The notes beneath the pieces are model-generated. The model saw nothing but the letters and a program-made list of their open reading frames with translations, searched no databases and was not told the DNA's origin. Source: Leucobacter aridicollis (GTDB lineage: Bacteria > Actinomycetota > Actinomycetes > Actinomycetales > Microbacteriaceae). Taken from it: a stretch of 64,000 nucleotides of DNA. Location of the stretch: positions 2,170,001-2,234,000 of the forward strand of contig NZ_JACCBD010000001.1 of NCBI RefSeq assembly GCF_013409595.1, given 5' to 3'. Both the position numbers and the translations under genes were made by a program. This document shows positions 25,818 through 36,000 of the stretch, piece after piece (position 1 is the first letter of the stretch; every line of letters begins with the position of its first letter).

Positions 25818-27393
25818 ACGCGACATAGGCGAGCCGGCGCTCCTCCTCGATCGCCTGCTCGGTCTGGGCGTGCGAGATCGGGAAGATCCCCTCGCTAAGG
25901 CCAACGACGTGCACGAGCGGCCACTCCAGGCCTTTCGCCGCGTGCACCGCGCTGAGGGTCACGGCTTCCATCTTCGGTTCGTGCTGCGACCGCTGCCGGG
26001 CGAGAAGCTCTTCGCTGAAGCGCACGATCGTGGTGCCCGCGGGCATGTCGTCGGCCAGCGACAGGATGGAGTTCAGCGCTTCCCAGCGTTCCCGTTCAGC
26101 GGACCCCTCGGGAGGCTTGGCAGTCCAGCCCACCTCCCGGAGCATGTCGCTCACGATCTGGAACAGCGGGCGGTCGTCGCCGGCCTTCGCCTGGCCGCGG
26201 ATGAGCAGGATCGCGCGCCGCACGTCGGCACGGTCGTAGAACCGCTGGGCGCCATGCACGCGGATGGGAATGCCCTCGCTCGCGAGCGCCTCCTCGATCC
26301 GCGCGGACTGCGCGTTCGTTCGATAGAGCACCGCGATGTCAGAGGCTGGCGTGCCCCCGCGCCGGGCCTGCGCGATCGCTTGAGCGACCGCGCGCGCCTC
26401 ATCCTGCTCGGTCTGGAACCACGAGAACTGTGGGACCGCGTCGTCGGCCGGGCGCATGGGGCTGAGCTGCAGCGCGCCGGGCTTGTCCCGCATCAGTCGG
26501 TTCGCGCCGACGACGATGGGCGGCGTGGAGCGGTAGTTTCGCTCGAGCTTGAATTCGCGGGCGTTCGGGTACTCGGCTCCGAATCGGAGCAGGAACGAAC
26601 TCGACGCCCCGGCGAACGAGTAGATGGTCTGGCTCGCGTCGCCAACGACGCACAGGTCGTCGCGGGCGCCCAGCCAGAGGCGAAGCACGTGATGCTGGAG
26701 GGGCGAGACGTCTTGGAACTCGTCGACGGTGAAAAACCGGTACTGTTCGCGCACCTGCAGCGCGGCGCGCGGCTCGACCTCAAGCATGCCCGACAGCAGC
26801 ACGAGCACGTCTTCGAAATCGATCTGGCGGCGCTCCTCGAGGAGCTTCGTGTAGCCCTCGTGGATGTCGAGCAGCTTCTCGCTCTCGACCCCCGCGAGTG
26901 CGGGCCGATTCGGGAGCTGTTGGGCGTAGGCGTCCATGCTCAGGAGCGACACCTTCCGCCACTCGATCTCGGCGGCGATGTCGCGCAGCGTTTCGCCGCC
27001 GAGCCGCAGCCCCATCGACTCGACGGTCTGCGAGATCGCGGCGACCTTCCCCGGAAGGATCTGGGGCGCGTCTCCCCCGACAAACTGGGGCCAGAAGTGG
27101 CTGAGCTGGGCCAGCGCGGCACCGTGGAACGTCCGCGCGCGGACCCCGTCAGCGCCGAGTTCCCGCAGGCGCCCCTGCAGCTCACCCGCCGCCTTCCGGG
27201 TGAACGTCACGGCGAGCACACGCTGCGGATCGTACACCCCGGTCCGCACGCCATAGGCGATGCGGTGCGTGATCGCGCGCGTCTTGCCGGTGCCGGCGCC
27301 AGCGAGCACCGCGACGGGGCCCCGAAGCGCCTGGGCGATCTGCCGCTGATCAGGGTCGAGGGCCTCGAGGATGCTTGCCGCTTCGCTCGTCAC
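25714..27393 (-). CDS. uvrD2: UvrD/PcrA-like superfamily 1 DNA helicase (UvrD2-like)
   Basis: A 3'-5' ATP-dependent DNA helicase of about 559 residues. It shows Walker A AGAGTGKTRAITHRIAYG at about 31-48, TFTRKAAGELQGRL, Walker B VDEFQDVSPLQHH, GDASQTIYSFAGA, and motif VI EERRLAYVAFTRARDVLLL near the C-terminus. Mycobacterial UvrD2, its likely orthologue by position, continues into an HRDC domain and a tetracysteine region; this protein stops soon after motif VI, so both appear absent. The GTG at 27393 overlaps the NudC stop by 4 bp (GTGA), and the longer upstream frame is only read-through of nudC. The 3' end overlaps the convergent gene 24615-25817. Confidence 0.85.
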   Translation of the reverse strand: MTSEAASILEALDPDQRQIAQALRGPVAVLAGAGTGKTRAITHRIAYGVRTGVYDPQRVLAVTFTRKAAGELQGRLRELGADGVRARTFHGAALAQLSHFWPQFVGGDAPQILPGKVAAISQTVESMGLRLGGETLRDIAAEIEWRKVSLLSMDAYAQQLPNRPALAGVESEKLLDIHEGYTKLLEERRQIDFEDVLVLLSGMLEVEPRAALQVREQYRFFTVDEFQDVSPLQHHVLRLWLGARDDLCVVGDASQTIYSFAGASSSFLLRFGAEYPNAREFKLERNYRSTPPIVVGANRLMRDKPGALQLSPMRPADDAVPQFSWFQTEQDEARAVAQAIAQARRGGTPASDIAVLYRTNAQSARIEEALASEGIPIRVHGAQRFYDRADVRRAILLIRGQAKAGDDRPLFQIVSDMLREVGWTAKPPEGSAERERWEALNSILSLADDMPAGTTIVRFSEELLARQRSQHEPKMEAVTLSAVHAAKGLEWPLVHVVGLSEGIFPISHAQTEQAIEEERRLAYVAFTRARDVLLLSGFASAARVARQPSRFVAEAGVGR

Positions 27394-28277
27394 AGAGCCC
27401 CGTCCTGCGCCCAGGTGTCGAGCATCCAGCCCGCGATCGACAGCGACCCGGGAAGCAGCAGGCCGGCCTGCGGCGAGCGAATTTCCTCGCGCGTGAACCA
27501 GCGCAGCTCCGAGATCTCGGTCGGGTCCGCGACGAGCGCGGCCGGGTCCTGCCCGGGCGCAAGGTGCGCATGGAAACCGAGCATCAGCGAGCGCGGGAAC
27601 GGCCACGGCTGCGATGCGATGTACCGCACATCGCCGACCCGCACCCCGGCCTCCTCGAAAACCTCGCGCGCCACGGCGTTCTCGAGCGTCTCGCCCGCCT
27701 CAACAAACCCCGCGAGCAGCGAGAAGCGGCCCGTCTCCCAGAGCACGTTCGATCCGAGCAGCACGCGGTCCTCGTGGGTAATGAGGACGATGACCGCCGG
27801 ATCCGTGCGGGGAAACAGTTCGCCCCCGCTCGAGGTGCGCCGCGACCATCCGCCGTCCGCGATCTCGGTCGGTTCGCCGTCCCGCGGTGAAAACCCTGCC
27901 GCCTCGTGCCAGCGGATCACCGCGAGCGCCATCGTCACGAGCTCGCGCTCGGCGTGGTCAAGCTTCATCACGGCGTGGAAGGGGTGCTGCCACGCGACGC
28001 CAGGCTCGCTCGCCGATTCCTCGGTGGCGACGGCAAAGACCGGCGTGCCGTCGCGTCGCCCGAGATAGATGCGCTCATCTTCGGGGACGGCCACCTCGGC
28101 GGCCGGCACGAGGGCGAGGCTCCGGTCGGCCGCACGCACGGGCACGTTGGGCCCGGCGATGCGCAGCACGAGCGCGCCGGGCGCGGCCCACGCGGCCGCG
28201 AGCGCCTCGACCGACCCACGCGTTGGCGCGTCCCGGTCGATGATTCCTCCAGCCAGCGGCACTCGTTCCACACTCAT
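27390..28277 (-). CDS. nudC: NAD(+)/NADH pyrophosphatase, Nudix family
   Basis: Hydrolyses NAD(H), and in related enzymes NAD caps on RNA, to NMN and AMP. The Nudix box GFVEAGETLENAVAREVFEE with EEAG is complete and is followed by SQPWPFPRSLMLGF, the SQPWPFPxS motif that identifies NudC. Unlike E. coli NudC, the protein contains no cysteine, so the four-Cys zinc ribbon before the Nudix domain is missing or replaced (HEAAGFSPRDGEP region). The N-terminal NudC-like domain is retained. The ATG at 28277 lies six bases after GAAGAT. It is in an operon with the UvrD2-like gene through a 4-bp overlap. Confidence 0.88.
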   Translation of the reverse strand: MSVERVPLAGGIIDRDAPTRGSVEALAAAWAAPGALVLRIAGPNVPVRAADRSLALVPAAEVAVPEDERIYLGRRDGTPVFAVATEESASEPGVAWQHPFHAVMKLDHAERELVTMALAVIRWHEAAGFSPRDGEPTEIADGGWSRRTSSGGELFPRTDPAVIVLITHEDRVLLGSNVLWETGRFSLLAGFVEAGETLENAVAREVFEEAGVRVGDVRYIASQPWPFPRSLMLGFHAHLAPGQDPAALVADPTEISELRWFTREEIRSPQAGLLLPGSLSIAGWMLDTWAQDGAL

Positions 28278-28377
28278 ACAACGATCTTCTCAGACTTCCC
28301 GCCGCTCGCCGCGCGGCGAATCCTTAGAGACTGCAGCACGGTGCGCGTGGCGCACCGCCCGATGCCCGAGTGATGCA

Positions 28378-28383
28378 TACGCT
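28378..28383 (+). promoter_or_regulatory. putative -10 element, leaderless start
   Basis: TACGCT followed by seven bases and the ATG at 28391. Confidence 0.45.
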
Positions 28384-28390
28384 AAATGAC

Positions 28391-29605
28391 ATGGCCACCC
28401 TTCCCCTCACCCTCGCAGCGCTCGCGACCTCGGCGGTGCCCGGTCTCGTGGCGGTCGCTGTCCGACCACACCACGGCGCCGGCGAAGAGTACGCCGCGGC
28501 CGTGCTCACGACCCCAGACGACGAGGTCATCGTCAGCGTGCCGCGGACACAACAGGCCGAAACCGCCCAGTCCGCGTCGCTGCTCGGCCTCGCCGCGCTG
28601 ACGGAGGGGGCCCGCGCAGAGCTGCCATTCGACGCGCCCCGCCCCCTCGGAATGACCCGCGCAGGTGACACGCGAGCCGTCGCAACAACGTACCTGCCGG
28701 GGTCGCGATTCGATGTCGGGGATCTCAGCTCCGACGCGATCCTCATCGACTCGATCGCGGAGACGATCGCCGCGATCCATGCGCTCCCCCGCAGCGTCGC
28801 GCAGCAGGGTGGTCTCGTCGAACGCACGACGCGCGACCAGCGGCTGCTCGTCACGCGGATGGTGGATCGCGCGCAGGCGACTCGCTACCTGCCGCAGACC
28901 GTTCACGCCCGGTGGACCGAGGTGCTCGAAGCGGCCGAGCTCTGGGACTTCGAGCCCAGGATGGTGCACGGCACGCTCACGGCCGACACGCTGCTCGTCG
29001 ACAACGACCGCGTTGTCGGCGTGCTCGACTGGTCGGGGCTCTCGGTCGGCGACCCGGCGAGCGACGTCGCTTGGCTGTACGAGGCGGGCGACGGCGTCTT
29101 CGACGCCGTGCTCTCGAGCTACGCGAAGCTCTCGGGCGTGGGAGACTCGGCGGCGCTGCGCAGCCGAGCGACGCTCTACCACGAGCTGGAAATCGCGAAG
29201 TGGCTGCTGCACGGCATCGACGTGCACGACTCGGAGATCATTGACGACGCGGTCGGCATGCTCGACAGGCTCGTCGACCGGCTCAGCATTCTCACGGCCG
29301 CGGTGCCCGGCCGCGATCCGCTCGACGAGGCCGCCGCGATCGAGCTTCTCGAGCAGACGCCCGCCGTCTCGGATCGGCTCTCGGAGACCGCGGCCTTCGA
29401 GGCGCTCGATGAGGATCGAATGTTCGGCTTCGACACCGATTTCATCGACCCGCTCCCAGCCGAGGATGCTGCGGACACCCCCGCCGGAGCCGACGGCGTG
29501 GGTGCGAGCGAGGATGACGCTGACCTGCAGCTCACCGAGCCCGTCGACGATCTCCTCACCGAGCCGATCAACGACGACGACCTGCCGGAGCCGCGCCGCG
29601 ACTGA
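28391..29605 (+). CDS. aminoglycoside phosphotransferase-fold protein, catalytic motif altered
   Basis: A 404-residue kinase-fold protein related to macrolide and aminoglycoside phosphotransferases. The catalytic loop reads MVHGTLTADTLLVD: the invariant Asp of HGDLxxxN is Thr and the Asn position is Asp. The metal-binding motif is intact as GVLDWSGLSVGDPASDVAWL. It may therefore be a pseudokinase or use a changed mechanism. The C-terminal 100 residues are acidic and probably disordered (SEDDADLQLTEPVDDLL region). I prefer the ATG at 28391, seven bases after TACGCT, over an ATG at 28370. It is divergent from nudC and convergent with adnB, six bases apart. Confidence 0.7.
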   Translation: MATLPLTLAALATSAVPGLVAVAVRPHHGAGEEYAAAVLTTPDDEVIVSVPRTQQAETAQSASLLGLAALTEGARAELPFDAPRPLGMTRAGDTRAVATTYLPGSRFDVGDLSSDAILIDSIAETIAAIHALPRSVAQQGGLVERTTRDQRLLVTRMVDRAQATRYLPQTVHARWTEVLEAAELWDFEPRMVHGTLTADTLLVDNDRVVGVLDWSGLSVGDPASDVAWLYEAGDGVFDAVLSSYAKLSGVGDSAALRSRATLYHELEIAKWLLHGIDVHDSEIIDDAVGMLDRLVDRLSILTAAVPGRDPLDEAAAIELLEQTPAVSDRLSETAAFEALDEDRMFGFDTDFIDPLPAEDAADTPAGADGVGASEDDADLQLTEPVDDLLTEPINDDDLPEPRRD

Positions 29606-29611
29606 CGGCAG

Positions 29612-32600
29612 CTACTCGGTGAGCTTCGCCGCAGCCCCAAGCCAGGCCGCCTCGAGCTCGGCGATGCTGCGTACTTCGGCCCGGCGGATCTCAACGTTCT
29701 CGGCGACGTAGAACAGTGAGACGTCGATGCGTTCGGGGTCGATCCCTGCCCACTGCGCGTAGGCGTGCCGGTAGAGGTCGAGCTGGAAGAACCGGCTCTC
29801 GCGCTCGGCGTCCGTCGCGGGCGCGCGGCCCGATTTCCAGTCGACGACCTCGAACCGCGGCTCGGCGTCCGGCTCGACCGGCACGTCGCCGGGCGTTCCG
29901 TGCTCTGGCGTCTCCGTCGGGTCGAGCTGATAGACCGCGTCGAGCTTGCAGACGAGCGTGCGGCCCGCGAACGGGAGGGCGACTTCGAGCTCGACCGCGA
30001 TCGGCTGCTTCGCCGCCCAGCGTGACCGCTCGTAGACGTCGATGAGCGGTTCGAGCTCCGCCTCGACGTCGAATTCGGTGCGGCCGGAATCCCACTCTTC
30101 CGGGTCGAGTCCGAGCAGCGGCAGGGCGGTGCCGCCCGGCGTCGTCGCGCGCCGCTCGACCCACTCGTGGAAGCGGTTCCCGACGCGAGTGCGTCGGTAT
30201 GGTCGCTGCGGGACCGGTCGGAGCCTGCGCCGCTCAGCGGCGACGGGATCCTCAACGAACTCATGGAAGGTTGACGCGGTAATGCGTTCGGGGAGCGGCT
30301 CGGTCGCGGCGCTCGCGGCGGTCGCGAGCCGGTCGGCGGCCGCACGCTCGGCGAGCAGCAACCTGACGGTTTCGTCGATTCCGGGCTGTGCGGCCCCCGC
30401 GGTCGATTCGGGGTCTGGGCCGGTGGCCTCGCCGAGGGATTCGAGCACCGCGTGTGCCGCGCGAAACACGTTCGGGGCGCGGTGGCCGAGTGGGTCGAGC
30501 GGCCAGGTGGCGGTGAGCTCGGCGATCTCGCTCGGGTCCGTCTCGTGCACGGACTCGGCCGGCAGCCCAGGGAAGAACTGCTCCTGCAACTCCTGCAGAT
30601 AAACCGACGGGACCCGCGCGCGCGTTTGACCGCCCCAGAATGAGCCCGACAGCAGCAGCCGCCCCGCCGAGCGGGTGATCGCGACGTAGGCCAGGCGCCG
30701 TTCCTCCTCGGCGTGGCGTTCCTTGAGCTCGGCGCGGTACTCGTCGAGCCGTTCGCACAGCTCCTTCTGCGTCGTGGCAATGCGCCAGTTCAGCTGCGGC
30801 CGGGCGCCGCGGTCGCCGCGCAGTTCGTCGGGAAGTTCGCCGGTGCGGAGCCACCCCGAGCCGCTCCTCGCGCTGCCGGGGAACTCGTCGGTGACGAGGC
30901 GCGGCACCGCCACGATGTCCCACTGCAGCCCCTTTGAGCCGTGCGCGGTAATGAGCTGCACGGTGCCGGGCAGGGGCGCGGCGACGTGTTCGGCGACGTC
31001 GTCGTCCTCGAGCGCGCGCTCCACCCATTCGAGCAGGGAGGCGAGCGTGCCGCGCGTATCGATCGCGAGAAAGCCTTCGGCGAGGTCGGTGAACGCTTCG
31101 ATGTTCGCGAGCGCCCCGGCTGCGGCGCCCCGCGCCTCGTTCGCTTCGAGCTCGATGTCGAGGCGAAGCGCGTGCATCACCGAGCCAATGAGGTCGGCCG
31201 TGTTTCCGCCGACGCCGCGGCGGAGGTCGCGCAGCATCTGGCCGGCCTCCCGCAGCCGTTCCCTCCCGACCGGGGATACGCCCCGGAGCGCACCGTGATC
31301 GAGGGACTTCATCGTCGCGATCGCGTCGAGCGCGTCGATGAGGGTGAACTCCCGGTCGGGGTCGGGCAGCACGCTGTCTGCCTCGCGATCCTCGTCCGCG
31401 AGCGGCTGCAGGGCGACGTCGCGCTGGGCGAACCAGCGCGCCGCGTCGCGCAGCCCGGCGAGGTCAGCCACCCCGATCCGAAAGCGCGGGCCCGCCAACA
31501 GCCGGATGAGGTCTCCCCCAGCGTCCGCGTACCAGAGGCAGCGCAGGCAGCTCACGATATCGGTGATCTCCGGGGTGCTGAGCAGCCCACCGAGGCCGAC
31601 GATGCGGTTCGGCACGCCGGCTTCCGTGAGTGCGGCGGAGAATGCAGGCATCGCCGCCCGCTTCCGGAAAATAACGGCGGCCGTCGGCAGTTCTCCGTTC
31701 TTGCCAGGCGTTGTCTCTCGAGCATTGGCAATCCAGGCGGCGAGCAGCTCGCGCTCCTCATGCACGGTCTCCGGGTAGACGACCTCGACCTCGCCGTCAC
31801 CTGCCCCGGGTTTCGGCCGCAGCTCGGGCACGTCGACCGCGGCGTTCATGCGCAGCTCGGCGGCGACGGTGTTCGCCGCGGCGAGCACGAGCTTGGGGTT
31901 GCGCCAGCTCACGGACAGGGTGAGCGTCGCCGCGGCGTCTCCGCCGCGGAAGTCGCGGTGGAACGACCGCAGCCCCTCGGCGGACGCCCCGCGCCACGCG
32001 TAGATGGACTGGTGCGGATCGCCGACGGCCATGACCGGCATGCCGCCGAACAGCTGCGCGAGCAGCCTCGTCTGTCCCACCGAGGTGTCCTGTACCTCGT
32101 CGAGCAGCACGGCGCGGTAGCGCGCGCGCAAGACTCCAAGCGCCTCGGGCGCCGCATCGAGCGTCTGCGTCGCGAGCGCGAGCTGATCGGAGAAGTCGAT
32201 GAGGCCGCGCCGCTGCTTCTCGTCGCGGTACGCGCGCGCGAGTCGGGTAATGAGCGGGGTTTCGGCGATGGCCTTCACGGCGTCGCGCACCTTCGCGTAG
32301 ACCTTGCCGCTCGGCTTCTCCGGGTCTTCTTTGTCGTTGTACGGCAGCCGCGTAACTGCGGTGAACTCGGCGACGAGCTGATCCACCCGGTCGAAGCTCG
32401 TGAGGTGGTCTGCCACTGCCCGATCCATCGCGATGACGTGCCTGATGAGCGTCGGGGTGCGCAGCTCGCTCGTGACGAGGTCTGGGTCGTCGCTCGCGAG
32501 GAGCGTCTCGCGGGCGACCCGCCACGCCGTCGCTTCGTCGATGACGACAGCGCCGGGGGCGAGGCCGGCCGAGGCGCCGAACTCCTGCAGCACGCCAGCG

Positions 32601-33022
32601 GCGAACGAGTTGTACGTGCTCACGTCTGGCAGGGAGAGCCCGTCAGCAAGCTGCTCCTGGAGGTCGTGTGACCGTTCGAGTTCCTCCTCCGTGAGCTCAC
32701 CCAGCTCCGCGAGATCGCCGAGCCGCGCGACGAACGCGCCGAGGCTGCCGACGATACGCTCCCGCAGCTCGCCCGCGGCCTTTCGCGTGAAGGTGAGGCC
32801 GAGCACGGAGTCTGGCTCGGCAAGCCCGTTCGCGACGAGCCAGACGACCCGGTTCGCCATCGTTTCGGTTTTGCCGCTGCCCGCGCCGGCGATGACGAGC
32901 GTGCTCCCGGCGAGCGGATGCTCGATGACCGCACGCTGCTCGTCGGTCGGCAGGAGCGGCTGTTCGCCTGGCTTCGTCAGGATCTCGGCGACTCGGGCCG
33001 CAGAAAATACGGGAACGCTCAC
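29612..33022 (-). CDS. adnB: AdnB-like helicase-nuclease subunit
   Basis: Probable motor and nuclease subunit of the AdnAB complex, which resects DNA double-strand breaks in actinobacteria in place of RecBCD. The UvrD-type motor has Walker A AGAGSGKT at about 45-52, TFTRKAAGELRERIV, Walker B LLDEVQDTS, GDPHQSIYAWRGAS and motif VI RLAYVAITRSAGRLLLSG. The C-terminal RecB-like nuclease has EVVDWKSGRAP and FFQLDLYRHAYAQW. At 1136 residues it is close to mycobacterial AdnB (about 1100). The GTG start overlaps the AdnA stop by 4 bp, so a 1:1 coupled product is likely. Its stop lies six bases from the stop of the convergent kinase-fold gene. Confidence 0.88.
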   Translation of the reverse strand: MSVPVFSAARVAEILTKPGEQPLLPTDEQRAVIEHPLAGSTLVIAGAGSGKTETMANRVVWLVANGLAEPDSVLGLTFTRKAAGELRERIVGSLGAFVARLGDLAELGELTEEELERSHDLQEQLADGLSLPDVSTYNSFAAGVLQEFGASAGLAPGAVVIDEATAWRVARETLLASDDPDLVTSELRTPTLIRHVIAMDRAVADHLTSFDRVDQLVAEFTAVTRLPYNDKEDPEKPSGKVYAKVRDAVKAIAETPLITRLARAYRDEKQRRGLIDFSDQLALATQTLDAAPEALGVLRARYRAVLLDEVQDTSVGQTRLLAQLFGGMPVMAVGDPHQSIYAWRGASAEGLRSFHRDFRGGDAAATLTLSVSWRNPKLVLAAANTVAAELRMNAAVDVPELRPKPGAGDGEVEVVYPETVHEERELLAAWIANARETTPGKNGELPTAAVIFRKRAAMPAFSAALTEAGVPNRIVGLGGLLSTPEITDIVSCLRCLWYADAGGDLIRLLAGPRFRIGVADLAGLRDAARWFAQRDVALQPLADEDREADSVLPDPDREFTLIDALDAIATMKSLDHGALRGVSPVGRERLREAGQMLRDLRRGVGGNTADLIGSVMHALRLDIELEANEARGAAAGALANIEAFTDLAEGFLAIDTRGTLASLLEWVERALEDDDVAEHVAAPLPGTVQLITAHGSKGLQWDIVAVPRLVTDEFPGSARSGSGWLRTGELPDELRGDRGARPQLNWRIATTQKELCERLDEYRAELKERHAEEERRLAYVAITRSAGRLLLSGSFWGGQTRARVPSVYLQELQEQFFPGLPAESVHETDPSEIAELTATWPLDPLGHRAPNVFRAAHAVLESLGEATGPDPESTAGAAQPGIDETVRLLLAERAAADRLATAASAATEPLPERITASTFHEFVEDPVAAERRRLRPVPQRPYRRTRVGNRFHEWVERRATTPGGTALPLLGLDPEEWDSGRTEFDVEAELEPLIDVYERSRWAAKQPIAVELEVALPFAGRTLVCKLDAVYQLDPTETPEHGTPGDVPVEPDAEPRFEVVDWKSGRAPATDAERESRFFQLDLYRHAYAQWAGIDPERIDVSLFYVAENVEIRRAEVRSIAELEAAWLGAAAKLTE

Positions 33023-36000
33023 GCGTGACTCACCGCCTGGATGATGTGCAGCCGGCAGTTGCCGGGCCGATGCGGATCTGAACAGTGGTGCTCTACCCGT
33101 GCGGTGAACGCTCTGGCAGCCATGGTGTCGGCGACGTCGGCGATCCGCGCGACGAGCTGCTCACGGGCGTCCTCGCTGAGACCCGACTGCTCCCGCAGTA
33201 CATAGCCTTTCCCCCGCGCCGCGTCCGGGTGGACGTAGAGGAGCTTGGCGGCGGTGCGCACGTCGGCGCCGACTTCGACGTCGCCGGTGTCAAACGCGCC
33301 GAGGAGCACCCCGAGTTGGTAGGCCTGCAACTGCACGTGTTCCTCGGCTTCGGGTTTCGTCGCGGGGGTACGCCCGGTCTTCAGGTCGACGACGGTCACC
33401 TCGGTGCCGCTGCCACCGCGCTGCACCTCGAGCCTGTCGGCGATACCGCGCAGCTCCGCACGCCCCACGGCGAGGCTGAACCCGGACTCCTGCCCCAGCA
33501 GTTCCTTCCCCGACGCTTCAAACTCGCGGAGGTAGTCGGAGAGGCCACCAGCCATCTGCGCGGCGGTGCGCCGCGCCCGCTCCGACTCCCACTCGGCATC
33601 AAACGGGAGCTTTTTCCATTCGGCGAAGATCGCCCCGAGCATCTCGTCCGGGTCGTGTCCTTCGACAGTCTCGAGCGCGTGGTGTACGAGCGTGCCGAGG
33701 CTCGCCTGGACGCTGCCGGCTCCCCCGCCGAGCGCGCCGATGACCCAGTCCAACGCGCACGTCTCGGCCTTCTCGAGCTGCGACGGGCTCACCGGCACGG
33801 GGCGCGGCTCTTCGTCGGCGGCCGGCTCATACAGGGGCGCCGTTGTCGAGGGTTCGAGCACGCCGTACCAGTCGCGCGGGTGGGCTCCGCTGACGTCGGC
33901 CCGCGCGAGGGCGCGCAGCGAGATGACGGCGGTCGCGTCGGCCGCGTCCTCAACGACGCGGCGGCGCATCGCAGCGGTGATGCCGCGAAGCGTCAGCCTG
34001 GAGCTCGGCAACCCCGTCACGGCAAAGTCGCTGCCGAGGCCGAAGAACGGGCTCGGGTGACTGTTCTCGTCGGCAACCGCGGCGACGAGCAGCTCGTCCC
34101 GCGCTCGCGAGCACGCGTGCAGGAACAGCCGCAGCTCGTCGTGGGTCGTGTCTCTGCGCGACGGCATGAGCGCCTCGCCGCCGCGCAGCCAGCGCTCGAG
34201 CGCCGCAGTGCCGAGCAGCGAACCGCGCGCACGCAGGTTCGGCCATGACCCGTCTTGCACCCCGATCACCGCGACGAGCGAGAACTCGCGTCCGATCATG
34301 CCCTGCGGCGTGGTGACCGTCACGGTCTGCCGCTCGCTGCGTTGCGCGAGCGAGTCCTCGGGAACGGTGTTGCGCAGGATGTCGTCGAGCAGGTCGGCGA
34401 TGGGCTGCTCGCTGTCCTGTTCTTCGTGGCGCTGGAGCGCGAAGAACAGCCCGACGACCGCATCAAGCGAGCGGTTCGCCTCGTCGGCGCGGAGGCCGCG
34501 GCCCGCGATCGCTTCCTGCTGCCAGCGGTCGGCGAGTTTTGCCCCGTCCCAGAGCGCCCAGAGCACCTCTCGGGGCGTCCCGCCGCCCTCGCGCACCTTG
34601 AGGCCCGCGGCGGCCATCAGTCCAAGCTTGCGGATCGCTCGACCACCGGCGCTGTCGATCGCAGGGCTCGGGCCAGGAAATTCGAACGCCTCGAACACGA
34701 GTTCGTCGACTGTGAGCGGCTCGCGCGCTTCCTCCCGCGCGGCGCGGCGTTCGTCGAGCAGCAGCCCGCCTCGCAGCCTACGCACCGCGACGGCGTCAAG
34801 CCCGCCGATAACGCCACCTGCCAGACGCAGCACCCCCTGGGCGTCGAGCGTCGCGATGCCCAGCGCGTGTTGGAGCAGCGCGACGAGCTCACGCACCACC
34901 TGGTGCTCGCGCAGCACGATGCCACCGGCAGCGACGCCGGTCGGGACCTGGTGGCCGGCGAGCAACCGCGCGACCCGGGTCACCTCGGCGCGGGTACGAC
35001 ACACGACGGCCATCTCGCCCCACTCAAGCGCGCGCTCGCTGTCGAGCCCAAGCTTGCGCGCGCGCATCCGGTGCGCAATCGCGCCGAGCTGCTCGGCCGG
35101 CGAGGTCATGCGCGCAAACTCGACGCTGTCACGACCGCCACCCACGCGGCCGGCGGTGGGAGGCGTCGCGCCCCCGCGATCCGAGTCGGCGACGCCGTCG
35201 ACCGCCTCCTCAGCCCCAGCACCAGCACCAGCCTCGGTCGCTGCGACACTCACCGGAACACTCTCCGCGGCCCGGTGCGCAGCGCCCCCAGCGGAGCCGA
35301 TGCGCGTGCTCAGCCCACGCACGAAACCGCGGATCGTGGCGCCGTGCCGATAGACGGTGTCGAGCACGACAAGCTGCTCGGCTGCGGCCGGCGGCGGCGT
35401 CCAGCCGCGCCGCACGAGCTCGGCAGTGAGCCCGGCAAGGACGCGCGTGTGCTCGCCCTGGAACGCGCTCGTCGCCAGGTCAGGATCGCCGAATGCCCAC
35501 ACCGCGCTCCCCGCCGTCGCGCACGCGGCGACGAGAGCGAGCTGCCCCTCGCCAAGCTCTTGCGCGTCGTCGATGAGGAGCAGCCTCGGTGCCGGCGCCT
35601 GCCCGTCACGAATCGCCTGCGCGGCAAGCCGCAGCAGCCCGCTCGAGCTGACCTCTTGCGCGCGCGACTGCTCGAGGCCCTGCTGGACGTCCTGCAGCAC
35701 GTCAAGCGCTTCGACCCAGCGCGCGGCAAGTCCCGGGTCCGGGCCCGCCGAGTAGGCGAGGTTTCGAGCCTCGGCGAGCGCCCCCGTGAGCGATGCGGCG
35801 AGCGCCGCCGGGGTGAACCCGAAGTCGTCGAGCACTCGCCAGAGCTCGCGCAGCTCCGCACGGAAGGGCGCCGACAGCAGCACGTCCGTCGCGAGGCCGC
35901 CCTCCCCCCGAGCCGCGTCGGCTTGGATGCGGGCCTCGACGGTCTCCGCGATCGCCTCGTCTTGCACAGTGCCGGTCAGGAGCCGTGGCGGCGCCTCACC

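Noticed and set aside
25870..28068. 732-codon frame antisense to the UvrD2-like and nudC genes
   Set aside because: Mirror frame of two well-supported genes; no recognisable domain.
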